A stretch of DNA of 64,000 nucleotides from Actinoplanes siamensis (GTDB lineage Bacteria; Actinomycetota; Actinomycetes; Mycobacteriales; Micromonosporaceae), in the NCBI RefSeq assembly GCF_016862395.1, contig NZ_BOMW01000013.1, positions 1-64,000 of the forward strand. The letters are read 5' to 3'. Position numbers and translations under genes: made by a program. This document shows, piece by piece, positions 43,657-52,482 of this stretch (position 1 is the stretch's first letter; every line of letters starts with the position of its first letter). The notes beneath the pieces were generated by a model. The model was given only the letters and a program-made list of their open reading frames with translations. It had not been told where the DNA came from and did not search any database.

Positions 43657-45849
43657 ATGAGCGATGCCCCCGGATGGCTCTCCGAACGGGCGGCCGCCGC
43701 CGAACGCGAGACCGGCACCACCTTCGATCTCACCGCCTGCGTCCGCGAGCCGATCCACCGCCTCGGCGGCGTCCAGTCGCACGGCGCGCTGATCGCGGTC
43801 CGCGACGGCCGGATCGCGGTGCTCAGTGCCAACGCGGAGGCCCTGCTCGGCGCGGACCGGCTGCTGGGCGCGCCGATCGACAGGCTGATCGACGGCGAGC
43901 AGCTGACCCGGCTCCGGCACCTGGCCGACGCGGACACCGGGCAGACCGGGATGATGCCCGTCCGGGTGTCCGGGACGGGTCAGCGATTCGACGTGACGGT
44001 GCACCGCGCCGAGGGCCATCTGGTGCTGGAGTTCGAGCCGGGCACCGCGACCGGGGACGAGTTCGGGGCGTTCGCGGTGCCGGTGCGGCAGGCGCTGATG
44101 CGGCTGCAGCGGGCCGGCACGGTGACCGAGGCGGTGCGGGCCGCGGTCCGCGAGATCAAGACCATCACCGGGTACGACCGGGTCGTCGCCTACCGGTTCG
44201 AGTCGGTCGACGGTCCCGGCGAGGTGATCGCCGAGGACGTGGCCGGCGACCGGGAACCCTGGCTGGGCCTGTGGTTCCCGGCCACCGACATCCCGCCGCA
44301 AGCCCGCAAGCTCTACGAACGCAACTGGATCCGGGTCATCGCGGACGTCGGCGACGCCACCGCGCGGCTGGTGCCGGAGGCGCTGCCGGAGACCGGGGAG
44401 CCGCTCGATCTGTCGCTGTCGGTGCTGCGCACGGTCTCCCCGTTCCACCTGGAGTACCTGCGCAACATCGAGGTCACCTCGTCGATGTCGGTGTCGCTGC
44501 TCTCCGGCGACCGGCTCTGGGGGCTGATCGCCTGCCACGGGCGGGCCGCCAAGGCGCTCGGCCCGCAGGTCCGGGCGGCCTGCGAGTTCTTCGGCGTGGC
44601 GCTCTCGCTGCACCTGGCCTCGCTGCGGGAACGCGACGAGGCGACGGCCCGGGAGCGGTCCCGGATCGCCATCGCCCGCCTGCTGGAGCGGATCTCGGTG
44701 GACCTCTCCGGCGGGCTGTCCCCGGCCGGGCTCGGCGAGGTCGTCGAGTGCGACGCGGTGGCCGTGCGGTCCGGCGGGACGGTCACGGTGTCCGGAGCGA
44801 CACCGGTCGAGGCCGTCGAGCAACTACTGGCCGGTGTGCCGCCGAGGGAGCTCTGGCACAGCGACCGGCTGGGCGGCGACCACCTGGCCGGGGCGCTGGT
44901 GCTGCCGGTGGGCGCGGACGGGGACTGCGTCGCCTGGCTACGCGCCGAGCGGACGGTGGCGCGGCGGTGGGCGGCGGATCCGCGTACACCTGTGGTCCTC
45001 GGGCCGAGCGGGCGGCGGCTGACCCCGCGCGGGTCGACAGCGGTGTTCCTGGCGACCGTGCGTGGCCGCAGCACCCCGTGGTCGGCGAACGATCTGGCGA
45101 TGGCTACCGAGCTGGGCCGCTCGCTCACCGAGATCGCCCTGGGCCAGGCGCACCGGCTGGCCGCGCTGAACACCGAGCTCACCCGCAGCAACGTGGACCT
45201 GGACTCGTTCGCCCATGCGGCCGCGCACGACCTGAAGGAACCGTTGCGCGGCATCGCCAACTACGCGACGTTCATCGCCGAGGACACCGCGGGGCGGCTG
45301 GACGAGCTGACCGTACGCCGCCTGGAGTCCATCCAGCGCCTGGCCGGCCGGATGAACGAACTGCTCAACGCGCTGCTCTACTACTCCCGGCTGGGCCGCA
45401 CCGACCTGCGCCGGGAGCCGGTCGAGCTGCGCGACGCGGTGGCCCGGGCGCTGGAGGTGGCCGGCCCGCGGCTGGAGGCGGCAGGCGTGAGCGTGGAACT
45501 GGCCGGCGACCCGCCGCCGATCGTCGCGGACCCGGTCCTGCTCGACGAGATCCTGGTCAACCTGCTGGTGAACGCGGCCAAGTACGCGCGGGACGAGGGG
45601 CCGCGCCGGGTGCTGGTCGGGGTGGAGCAGGCCGGGCCCACGCTGTTCGTCCAGGACAACGGCATCGGCATGCCGGAGCACCTGCGCGAGCAGGCGTTCG
45701 ACCTGTTCCGCCGGCTGCACCCGGGCGCCGAGGGGTCGGGCGCCGGGCTGGCCATCGTGCGCCGCATCGTCGAGCGGCACGGCGGTCAGGTCTGGGCCGC
45801 CGAGTCGCCGGGCGGCGGCACCACGATGCGCGCGACGTTCCCCCAGTAG
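43657..45849 (+). CDS. Bacteriophytochrome histidine kinase
   Basis: A 730-residue red/far-red light sensor kinase. Domains: PAS (about residues 20-125) with the biliverdin-binding Cys28 in LTACVREPIHRLGGVQSHGAL; GAF (about 135-300) with LWFPATDIPPQARKLYERN and SPFHLEYLRNIEV carrying the chromophore-pocket Asp and His; PHY (about 310-500); HisKA with phospho-His at about 524 in AAAHDLKEPLRG; HATPase with DEILVNLLVNAAKYA, QDNGIGMP and GSGAGLAIV. The PHY tongue motif PRxSF reads TPRGST, so it is altered. No heme oxygenase gene is nearby to supply biliverdin. The last 64 bp overlap the convergent response regulator gene. Confidence 0.93.
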   Translation: MSDAPGWLSERAAAAERETGTTFDLTACVREPIHRLGGVQSHGALIAVRDGRIAVLSANAEALLGADRLLGAPIDRLIDGEQLTRLRHLADADTGQTGMMPVRVSGTGQRFDVTVHRAEGHLVLEFEPGTATGDEFGAFAVPVRQALMRLQRAGTVTEAVRAAVREIKTITGYDRVVAYRFESVDGPGEVIAEDVAGDREPWLGLWFPATDIPPQARKLYERNWIRVIADVGDATARLVPEALPETGEPLDLSLSVLRTVSPFHLEYLRNIEVTSSMSVSLLSGDRLWGLIACHGRAAKALGPQVRAACEFFGVALSLHLASLRERDEATARERSRIAIARLLERISVDLSGGLSPAGLGEVVECDAVAVRSGGTVTVSGATPVEAVEQLLAGVPPRELWHSDRLGGDHLAGALVLPVGADGDCVAWLRAERTVARRWAADPRTPVVLGPSGRRLTPRGSTAVFLATVRGRSTPWSANDLAMATELGRSLTEIALGQAHRLAALNTELTRSNVDLDSFAHAAAHDLKEPLRGIANYATFIAEDTAGRLDELTVRRLESIQRLAGRMNELLNALLYYSRLGRTDLRREPVELRDAVARALEVAGPRLEAAGVSVELAGDPPPIVADPVLLDEILVNLLVNAAKYARDEGPRRVLVGVEQAGPTLFVQDNGIGMPEHLREQAFDLFRRLHPGAEGSGAGLAIVRRIVERHGGQVWAAESPGGGTTMRATFPQ

Positions 45850-46226
45850 TCCAGGGTCTGGCTCAGGACCGTCTGGAACAGGGCGAAGTTCATCGGCTTG
45901 TAGATGTAGCTGTCCGCGCCGGCCGCGTAGCAGGCGTCCGCCTCGGCCTGGTCCTCCGAGGACGTGAACACCACGATCCGGATCCGGTCGAACGCGGGAT
46001 CGGCGCGGACCTGCCGGAGCACCGCGAGGCCGCCCTCGCCGGGCATGTTCAGGTCGAGCAGCATCAGGCCGGGCAGCGCCGCGCCGGGCGCGGTGAGCCG
46101 GGGCCACACCTCCGCGCCGGAGCGCAGGAACTCCCGGCGCAGCCCCGGGTGGGAGCGGCCGATCGCGCGCTCGATCGCCTCCACGTCCTCGGCGGAGTCC
46201 TCGACGACGAGGATCAGATCAGTCAC
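45786..46226 (-). CDS. Rcp1-like response regulator
   Basis: A 146-residue single receiver-domain protein. The phospho-acceptor Asp is in LMLLDLNMPGEGG (about residue 58), with the acidic pair in VVEDSAEDV and the Thr/Ser and Lys in VVFTSSED and IYKPMNF. LLDLNMPG and IYKPMNF are typical of Rcp1-like regulators that partner bacteriophytochromes. No output domain, so it works by protein contact. GTG 46226 overlaps the stop of the phosphatase gene by 8 bp, so these two are coupled, and its 3' end overlaps the phytochrome gene. Confidence 0.92.
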   Translation of the reverse strand: MTDLILVVEDSAEDVEAIERAIGRSHPGLRREFLRSGAEVWPRLTAPGAALPGLMLLDLNMPGEGGLAVLRQVRADPAFDRIRIVVFTSSEDQAEADACYAAGADSYIYKPMNFALFQTVLSQTLDYWGNVARIVVPPPGDSAAQT

Positions 46227-47847
46227 GTGCGACCCCGATCGCCAGCACGGCTATGTCGTCCGCGGTGGTCACCCCGAACCGGGAGGCGGCCGAGCTCAGC
46301 TGCCGGACCACTGTCTCCGGCGGCGCGTCCCGGAGCCGCTCCAGGGCCTGCGGCAGCGCCGCGTCCTGGAACATCCGGCCGTCGGGGGCCCGGCTCTCGG
46401 TCAGCCCGTCGGTGTACATCACCAGGGTGTCGCCGGGCCCGAGCCGCAGCCGGGACCGGCCCACCCGTAGTTCGGGCAGCACGCCGATCGGCGTGCCGCC
46501 GCCCCGGCCGGTCTCCGCGGGCGCGCCGCGGCGAAGGACCAGCGGCGGCGGGTGCCCGCAGGACATCCACTGCACCGTGCAGCCCCGGGGGTCGGTGCGC
46601 AACAGCGCGACCCCGGCGGTGAGGAACCGCCACGAGCCCTCCCGGCGCAGCGAGGCGTTCAGCCGTCCGAGCGCGCGGGCCGGCGACAGCCCCTCCTGCA
46701 GGAGCGCGCCCAGCGTGTGCCGGGCCATCCCGGTCAGCGCGGCGGCGTCCACGCCGCGGCCGCAGACGTCGCCGATCACGGCGCCGACCACGCCGTCCGC
46801 GCGCACCACCACGTCGTAGAAGTCGCCGCCGACCTCCATCACCCGGTCGCCGACGGTGTACGAGGCGGCGACCTCCAGCCCGTCCACGACCGGCAGCCGC
46901 CGTGGCAACAGGTGCTGCTGCATCGCCACCACCTCGCGCCGGCGCTGCTCGTAGAGCTCGCCGTTGTCCAGCGCGAGCGCGGCCCGGTGCGCCAGGTCGT
47001 GGAGGAACTGCGCGGGCGGCACGTCCCCGGCGTTCCGCTCGAACATGAAGATCAATACTCCGGAGGTACGGCCGCGGGCCCGCAACACCTGCACGTCCAC
47101 GAACCGGGTCCCGGGCACGATCCCCTCGGCGCGGGCCGGCCGCCGGTCCGGTGCGGCGACCGCCTCGGCGGCGAGTGTCTCCAGCCGCGCGGCCACCTCG
47201 TCGTCGGCGAGCAGCGCGGCCAGCCGGCGCATGTCGATGTGCACCGCGCTGCGCAGCTCCGGTCCCTTGTCGTCGCAGAGGTAGACCAGGCAGCCCTCGG
47301 CGATCGCGGGCACCGCCATCCGGGCCACCCGGCCCATCGTCTGCGTCCGGTCCAGCACCGCGTCCATCTGCAGCGACGCCTCGGCCAGCAGCGCGTCGCG
47401 GATCTGCTGGCCCTGCTCGGCCCGGTGCGCGGCGAGCCGCCGGATCGCCTCCCGGGTGACGTCGGCCACCTGGTGCAGGCAGGTCCGCGCGTGGTCCCGG
47501 TCGCCGGTCCCGTCGAGCAGCACCATCATGGTCCCGCCGACGTCGCCGGGGGCGTCGAACCGGGTGACCACCACGTCGTGCACGCCGTGCGCGGCCAGCC
47601 AGTCCGGATCGGCCTCGCCGGTCGCCTCCAGAGCGCGGGCCACCAGGTGGCCCACGCTCTCCGGGGGCAGCCCGGCCCACCGGAAGACGCTCGTGGTGTG
47701 CCGCAGCCCCCAGGCGCCGACCGCGCCGGGGATCTCCAGCAACGGCGGCAGCACCAGGTCCGCTAGCTGCTCCCGCGACGTGATGGTGGCCACCGAGGCC
47801 CAGAGGCGATGGATCGTCGCCGCCCAGTCCCGCTGCTCCGTGGTCAC
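46219..47847 (-). CDS. GAF-domain SpoIIE-type PP2C phosphatase
   Basis: A 542-residue regulatory phosphatase. Residues 1-150 form an unclassified sensor-like region, followed by a helical linker, a GAF-like domain (about 180-320) and a PP2C/SpoIIE domain (about 330-540). Metal-site motifs: VMEVGGDFYDVV, VIGDVCGRGVDAAALTG and YTDGLTESR with DDIAVLAI at the end. All the needed Asp residues are present. Such enzymes dephosphorylate anti-anti-sigma factors of the STAS type; the STAS protein at 34.6 kb is a possible target. GTG 47847 lies 33 bp from the divergent DUF5990 gene. The stop overlaps the response regulator start. Confidence 0.9.
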   Translation of the reverse strand: MTTEQRDWAATIHRLWASVATITSREQLADLVLPPLLEIPGAVGAWGLRHTTSVFRWAGLPPESVGHLVARALEATGEADPDWLAAHGVHDVVVTRFDAPGDVGGTMMVLLDGTGDRDHARTCLHQVADVTREAIRRLAAHRAEQGQQIRDALLAEASLQMDAVLDRTQTMGRVARMAVPAIAEGCLVYLCDDKGPELRSAVHIDMRRLAALLADDEVAARLETLAAEAVAAPDRRPARAEGIVPGTRFVDVQVLRARGRTSGVLIFMFERNAGDVPPAQFLHDLAHRAALALDNGELYEQRRREVVAMQQHLLPRRLPVVDGLEVAASYTVGDRVMEVGGDFYDVVVRADGVVGAVIGDVCGRGVDAAALTGMARHTLGALLQEGLSPARALGRLNASLRREGSWRFLTAGVALLRTDPRGCTVQWMSCGHPPPLVLRRGAPAETGRGGGTPIGVLPELRVGRSRLRLGPGDTLVMYTDGLTESRAPDGRMFQDAALPQALERLRDAPPETVVRQLSSAASRFGVTTADDIAVLAIGVARD

Positions 47848-47880
47848 GGGTGGCGACTGTACAGGCTCTATCGTCGTCGG

Positions 47881-48309
47881 ATGCGGATCCGGATCGAGGG
47901 GCAGGACCTGCCGCAGTCGCCCGAGCTGAGGCTCAACCGGGTGCACGTCGGGATGCAGCGCCAACGCGAGGTGGTCGGCCGGGTGCCGGTGACCGCCGGG
48001 CACGCGGTCTGGGAGCTCGAGGTGACCGCCCGGGAGGTGGACGGGCTGCTCGACGTCGGCGGCCCCTGGGTGCACGGCTCACCCGGCGCCCGCTTCCTCT
48101 ATCTGAGCTGGGGCGCGGTGGACGGGGACGGCGAGTTCGCGATGTTCCGGCGGGCCAAGCTCATGTTCGGCGACATCCCCGGGGAACTGCTGCGGGCCGC
48201 CTTCGAGGACCGCGGCGTGCTGGCCGGCCGGCTGGGCCTGACCGACGAGGCGGGCGGCCCGCGCTGCGCGCGTGTCCGCCCGCCCGTGATCACCTGGTCC
48301 CTGGAATGA
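47881..48309 (+). CDS. DUF5990-family protein
   Basis: A 142-residue protein with the look of DUF5990: MRIRIEGQDLPQ, VHVGMQRQREVVGRVP and GARFLYLSWG, probably a small beta-rich fold. Function unknown. Start ATG 47881. It is divergent from the phosphatase gene with only 33 bp between the two start codons, so their promoters overlap within each other's 5' regions or the mRNAs are leaderless. Confidence 0.7.
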   Translation: MRIRIEGQDLPQSPELRLNRVHVGMQRQREVVGRVPVTAGHAVWELEVTAREVDGLLDVGGPWVHGSPGARFLYLSWGAVDGDGEFAMFRRAKLMFGDIPGELLRAAFEDRGVLAGRLGLTDEAGGPRCARVRPPVITWSLE

Positions 48310-48395
48310 CCCCGCGGCGTTTCCGGGCAGTCGTCCGCGTCCCGCGGCCGGCCTCCCGGGGGAAAGTGTCGGTGGGGCGGCCTAGAGTCGGGCCC

Positions 48396-48503
48396 GTGCT
48401 GAAGCTCTTCGTCGCCGGGACCGCGCCGGGTGGCCGGATGGCGGCGGTCCGTGCCGCGGTCGCGGTCCGCCGCCGGCCGAGGACCATCGAGGTGTACGGG
48501 TGA
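48396..48503 (+). CDS. Possible 35-residue leaderless peptide ahead of SNF2 gene
   Basis: GTG 48396 opens a 35-codon frame (starting LKLFVAGTAPGG) whose stop overlaps the GTG of the helicase gene (GTGA). A TAGAGT box at 48383-48388 lies 7 bp before this GTG, so a transcript would start at or very near the start codon. The N-terminus faintly resembles KaiB-like proteins (LRLFVAG-x-TP), which are about 90 residues long, so it might be a remnant. The peptide could couple translation into the helicase gene. Confidence 0.3.
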   Translation: MLKLFVAGTAPGGRMAAVRAAVAVRRRPRTIEVYG

Positions 48504-51500
48504 GCACCGTCCTGCCCACCGGCGAGCCCGGCGTCCGGGTGCTGCACGGGTTCGTGAGCCGCGACGGCACGCTGAACCTGTGGGCCGAGGACGGCGCGCC
48601 GGGCGCTGTGCCGGCGGCGGAGGGCCGGAGTTCGTCAGGTGCCGCGCCGGCGGATGGCAGGGGTGTGCCGGGTGCCGTGCCGGCGCCGGGGCGAGGTGTG
48701 CCGGGCGGTGGCCGGGGCGTGCCGTGGCATCCGTTCGCGGTGCCGGCCGCGGAGTTGCCGGCCGGGGAGCGGCGCGAGCCCGCCCTGTTGACCCTGCCGT
48801 CGACCGGGGCCGGTCCGTTGCCGTCGCCGCAGGTCGGCGTGCCGCCCCGGCGGGGGGTGCGCCGCGCCCGGGTGTGGCGGGTGCCCGCGGTCGGCGTGCC
48901 GTTCCTCGACGCCGACCTGGCCGCCGAGTTCGACGGCCGGGTCTCGCCGGGCGTGCGCTGGCTGATCGAGCTGTGCGGGTTCGCCGCGAGCCTGGTCCGG
49001 CGCGGCCGGGTGCTGCCCGGCGTGCGGCTCGACGGGGCCCGCCCGAAGGCGTGGTGGCGACCGGTTCTGATCGGCGCCGACGCGGCTCGCCACGCCGTCC
49101 TGCTGGAGCGCATGCCGCCCGCCTGCCGGGCCGGGACCGCGTCCGGCGCCGAGCCGCGCCCGGCCCGCCGCGACGACCGCGGGACCGGCGCCGCCGGGGC
49201 GGCGGAGCTGGTCTCCGCCGCCTTGGAGCGGCTGGTCGACGGCCTGGTGCGGACCCGGCTGGCGGAGACCGGGGTGACGCTCGCCGACAGCGGCTGGCTG
49301 GCCGCGCTGACCGGCGAGCCGGAGTTCCACGCGCCGCACGACGAGCTGGACGAGCTGATCCGCGCGCTGGACGCGTGGTTCGCGCAGGCGGCCCGCGGGT
49401 CCGAGGTACGGGTCTGCTTCCGGCTCAGCGACCCGCGTGAGCACGAGCCGGCCGTCCCCGGCGAGGTGCGGCTGCCCGAGGGCGCGTGGCGGCTGGAGTT
49501 CCTGCTGCAGGCGGCGGACGAGCCGAGCGTGCTGGTGCCGGCCGCCGACGTGTGGCGCGACTCGTCCGCCCCGCTGCGCCGGTGGACCGCGCACCCGCAG
49601 GAACGCCTGCTCGCCGGGCTGGGCCGGGCCGCCCGGCTCTACCCGGCGCTCGGCGACGCGCTGCGCGAGGCCCACCCGGCGGAGATGATCCTGGACACCG
49701 AGGGTGCGCACGGCTTCCTCAGCCACGCCGGGCTGTTGCGGGAGGCGGGCTACGGCGTTCTGCTGCCGGCCTGGTGGCGGCGCGGTCCCGGGCTCGGGCT
49801 GGCGCTGCGGGTGCGCAGCCCGGAGCCGATCGCCCGGGTGCTGCGCGACCGCACGGCCGGGCTGCGCGACCTCGTCGACTACGAGTGGGGGCTGTCGCTC
49901 GGCGGGCGCACCCTGACCGAGGACGATCTGGCCGACCTGGCGCAGGCCAAGGTGCCGCTGGTCCGGCTGCGCGGGCGGTGGGTGTTCCTGGACCCCGAGC
50001 GGCTGGCGGCCGGGCTGGCGTTCCTGCGCCGTGGCGGCGGGACCATGACGGCCGGGGACGCGCTGCGGGTGACCCGGCTGCTGCCGCCCGAGGAGCTGCC
50101 GCTGCCGGTGACCGACGCCCGGGGTGAGGGCTGGCTGGGGGACCTGCTCAGCGGCGAGCTGGACCAGCGGCTGGAGCTGCTCGATCCGCCCGCGGGGCTG
50201 AACACCGTGCTCCGGCCGTACCAGATCAGGGGTTTCTCCTGGCTTGCCTTCCTGGACTCGCTGGGTGTGGGCGCCTGCCTGGCCGACGACATGGGCCTCG
50301 GTAAGACCGTGCAGCTGCTGACCCTGCTGCTGCACCGGCGGGACGGGCCGGCGCTGCTGGTCTGCCCGCTGTCGGTGCTGGGGAACTGGCAGCGGGAGGC
50401 CGCGCGGTTCGCGCCGTCGCTGCGGGTGCGGGTACTGCACGGCGCCGACCGGGACCTCTCCTTCACCGGCGACGCCGATCTGGTGCTGACCACGTATGCG
50501 ACGGCCGTGCTGGACGCGGACGCCCTCGCCGCGATCGCGTGGGACCGGGTGGTGCTGGACGAGGCGCAGCACATCAAGAACAGCGCGGGGGCGGCGGCCC
50601 GCGCGGTCCGACGGTTCCCGGCGCGCAACCGGATCGCGCTGACCGGCACCCCGGTGGAGAACCGGCTTGCCGAGCTCTGGTCCATCCTGGACTTCGTCAA
50701 CCCGGGGCTGCTGGCGTCGGCGCACACCTTCCGCGCGCGGTTCGCGGTGCCGATCGAGAGGTACGAGGACGAGGAGGCCGCGGCGCGGTTGCGGCAGGCC
50801 ACCCGGCCTTTCCTGCTGCGGCGCACCAAGGCGGACCCGGGGATCGCCGGCGACCTGCCGGCCAAGCGCAACGTCCGGCACCTGTGCGGGATGACCACCG
50901 AGCAGGTCAGCCTCTATCGGGCGGTGCTCGACGACCTGCTGGAGCGGCTCGCGGAGCCGGGCGGGACCCGGCGCAAGGGGCTGGTGCTGGCCGCGATGAC
51001 CAAGCTGAAACAGGTCTGCGTGCATCCGGCGCTGCTGCTCAAGGACGCGTCGCCGCTGCCCGGCCGGTCCGGGAAGGTGGACCGGCTGGAGGAGATCGTG
51101 GACCGCGCTCTGGGGGCGGGCGAGAGCGTGCTGGTCTTCACCCAGTTCGCGAAGTTCGGCGGGATGCTGGCCCCGCACCTGGCCGCCCGGTTCGGGGTGC
51201 GGGTGCCGTTCCTGCACGGCGGGACGGCGCGCGGCGCCCGGGACGCGATGGTCGCCGGCTTCCAGCAGGCGGCGGAGCCGGGGGTGTTCGTGCTGTCGTT
51301 GAAGGCCGGCGGGACCGGGCTGAACCTCACCGCGGCCAATCACGTGGTGCACCTGGACCGGTGGTGGAACCCGGCCACCGAGACGCAGGCCAGCGACCGG
51401 GCGTTCCGGATCGGCCAGCGGCGTGACGTGCACGTGCACACGCTGGTCTGCCTGGGCACCCTGGAGGAGCGCATCGATCAGCTGCTGGCCGACAAGGGAG

Positions 51501-51607
51501 TGCTGGCGGAGCGGGTGGTGGGCTCCGGCGAGGGCTGGCTGACCGCGTTGTCCACGAGTGAGCTGCGCGACCTGGTCGCGCTGGCGCCGGAGGCGATCGT
51601 TGACTGA
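48500..51607 (+). CDS. SNF2-family DEAD/DEAH helicase-like ATPase
   Basis: A 1035-residue Swi2/Snf2 ATPase of bacterial HepA/RapA-like type. The N-terminal ~560 residues include a SNF2-associated region and, at about residues 30-75, a low-complexity repeat rich in Gly, Pro, Ala (GRGVP units). Helicase motifs: I DDMGLGKT (about 600), Ia LLVCPLSVLGNW, II DEAQHIKN (DEAQ), III LTGTPVENRL, V SLKAGGTGLNLTAANHV, VI DRAFRIGQRR. All intact. It translocates on double-stranded DNA and remodels protein-DNA complexes. GTG 48500 overlaps a small upstream frame, and the stop overlaps the SWIM gene start, which is the usual partner. Confidence 0.92.
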   Translation: MSTVLPTGEPGVRVLHGFVSRDGTLNLWAEDGAPGAVPAAEGRSSSGAAPADGRGVPGAVPAPGRGVPGGGRGVPWHPFAVPAAELPAGERREPALLTLPSTGAGPLPSPQVGVPPRRGVRRARVWRVPAVGVPFLDADLAAEFDGRVSPGVRWLIELCGFAASLVRRGRVLPGVRLDGARPKAWWRPVLIGADAARHAVLLERMPPACRAGTASGAEPRPARRDDRGTGAAGAAELVSAALERLVDGLVRTRLAETGVTLADSGWLAALTGEPEFHAPHDELDELIRALDAWFAQAARGSEVRVCFRLSDPREHEPAVPGEVRLPEGAWRLEFLLQAADEPSVLVPAADVWRDSSAPLRRWTAHPQERLLAGLGRAARLYPALGDALREAHPAEMILDTEGAHGFLSHAGLLREAGYGVLLPAWWRRGPGLGLALRVRSPEPIARVLRDRTAGLRDLVDYEWGLSLGGRTLTEDDLADLAQAKVPLVRLRGRWVFLDPERLAAGLAFLRRGGGTMTAGDALRVTRLLPPEELPLPVTDARGEGWLGDLLSGELDQRLELLDPPAGLNTVLRPYQIRGFSWLAFLDSLGVGACLADDMGLGKTVQLLTLLLHRRDGPALLVCPLSVLGNWQREAARFAPSLRVRVLHGADRDLSFTGDADLVLTTYATAVLDADALAAIAWDRVVLDEAQHIKNSAGAAARAVRRFPARNRIALTGTPVENRLAELWSILDFVNPGLLASAHTFRARFAVPIERYEDEEAAARLRQATRPFLLRRTKADPGIAGDLPAKRNVRHLCGMTTEQVSLYRAVLDDLLERLAEPGGTRRKGLVLAAMTKLKQVCVHPALLLKDASPLPGRSGKVDRLEEIVDRALGAGESVLVFTQFAKFGGMLAPHLAARFGVRVPFLHGGTARGARDAMVAGFQQAAEPGVFVLSLKAGGTGLNLTAANHVVHLDRWWNPATETQASDRAFRIGQRRDVHVHTLVCLGTLEERIDQLLADKGVLAERVVGSGEGWLTALSTSELRDLVALAPEAIVD

Positions 51608-52403
51608 CTTCGCGCCCGCCTTCCTGGGCATGTTCGAGTCGCTGCGGATGGGGCCCACGTTCGCGCGGGGCCGCCGCGACGAGCGGGCCGGGCACGTCCG
51701 CAGCCTCACCGTCTCCAGCAGCTTGGCCGTCGCCCTGGTCCGCGGCCCGGACGATGCTGTGGCGTTCCGGTCGCGCGTCGCGGTCCGTGCCTTCGGCGCC
51801 GCCGACTGGGCCCGGGTCGAGTCCGCGCTGGTCCAGGAGGCCCGTTTCGTGGCCGGCCTGCTCGACGGGCGGATGCCGGCGGGCATCGAGGCGGTGTTCG
51901 CCGGCGCCGGGCTGACCCTGCTGCCGCTGTCGCTGGACGAGGTGGCGATGGACTGCACCTGCGAGCGGTGGCCGATGCCGTGCGTGCACCTGGCGGCGAC
52001 GGTCTACGCGCTGGCACGGGCTTTCGAGGCGGATCCGTTCGAGGTGTTCACCTGGCGCGGGCGGCATCGGGACGAGCTGCTGATGCGGTTGCGGCGGTTG
52101 CGCGAGGAAGCGGCGGTGAACGCCGCCGAGATGGCAGATAGTGCAAAAACGGCCAATCAGTCCGAAACCTCCCCTCCCGAGGAGTCGCCGCTGATCGATC
52201 CCGATGACCCCGACGCGTTCTGGGGCCGCTCTCTGGACCTCGGCGAATCCGCTGATCAAAGCATGTCCGGCGGCCGTTCCGACGCGCTGTTGGACCAGCT
52301 CGACCCGCCGCGGCTCGGCCACCACGGACGCCCGCTGACCGAGGTGCTCCGTCCGGCCTTCCGGCAGTTGGCCGACACTCCGGGGGTAGGTCGAACGGAC
52401 TAG
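51600..52403 (+). CDS. SWIM zinc-finger protein
   Basis: A 267-residue protein with a SWIM zinc finger: CTCERWPMPCVHLAAT (C-x-C-x6-C-x-H) at about residues 119-130. Its N-terminal part (GPTFARGRRDERAGHVRSLTVSSSLAVALVRG) is typical of proteins encoded next to SNF2 ATPases. The TTG at 51600 overlaps the helicase stop by 8 bp; an ATG at 51630 is an alternative. The C-terminal half is acidic and Ser/Pro-rich, then ends in HHGRPLTEVLRPAFRQLAD. It probably supports DNA binding of the helicase; this is family-level inference. Confidence 0.88.
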   Translation: MTDFAPAFLGMFESLRMGPTFARGRRDERAGHVRSLTVSSSLAVALVRGPDDAVAFRSRVAVRAFGAADWARVESALVQEARFVAGLLDGRMPAGIEAVFAGAGLTLLPLSLDEVAMDCTCERWPMPCVHLAATVYALARAFEADPFEVFTWRGRHRDELLMRLRRLREEAAVNAAEMADSAKTANQSETSPPEESPLIDPDDPDAFWGRSLDLGESADQSMSGGRSDALLDQLDPPRLGHHGRPLTEVLRPAFRQLADTPGVGRTD

Positions 52404-52482
52404 TTGGCCGGAAACGCCCAAACCGCCCGGACGGCCATGATGCGCTAGGCACGCAATGGCCATATGTCCGAAAAGGTGTGAC

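Noticed and set aside
46219..48075. 76-codon upstream extension of the PP2C phosphatase
   Set aside because: The extension is antisense to the DUF5990 gene and rich in His/Pro/Leu; GTG 47847 gives a normal start.
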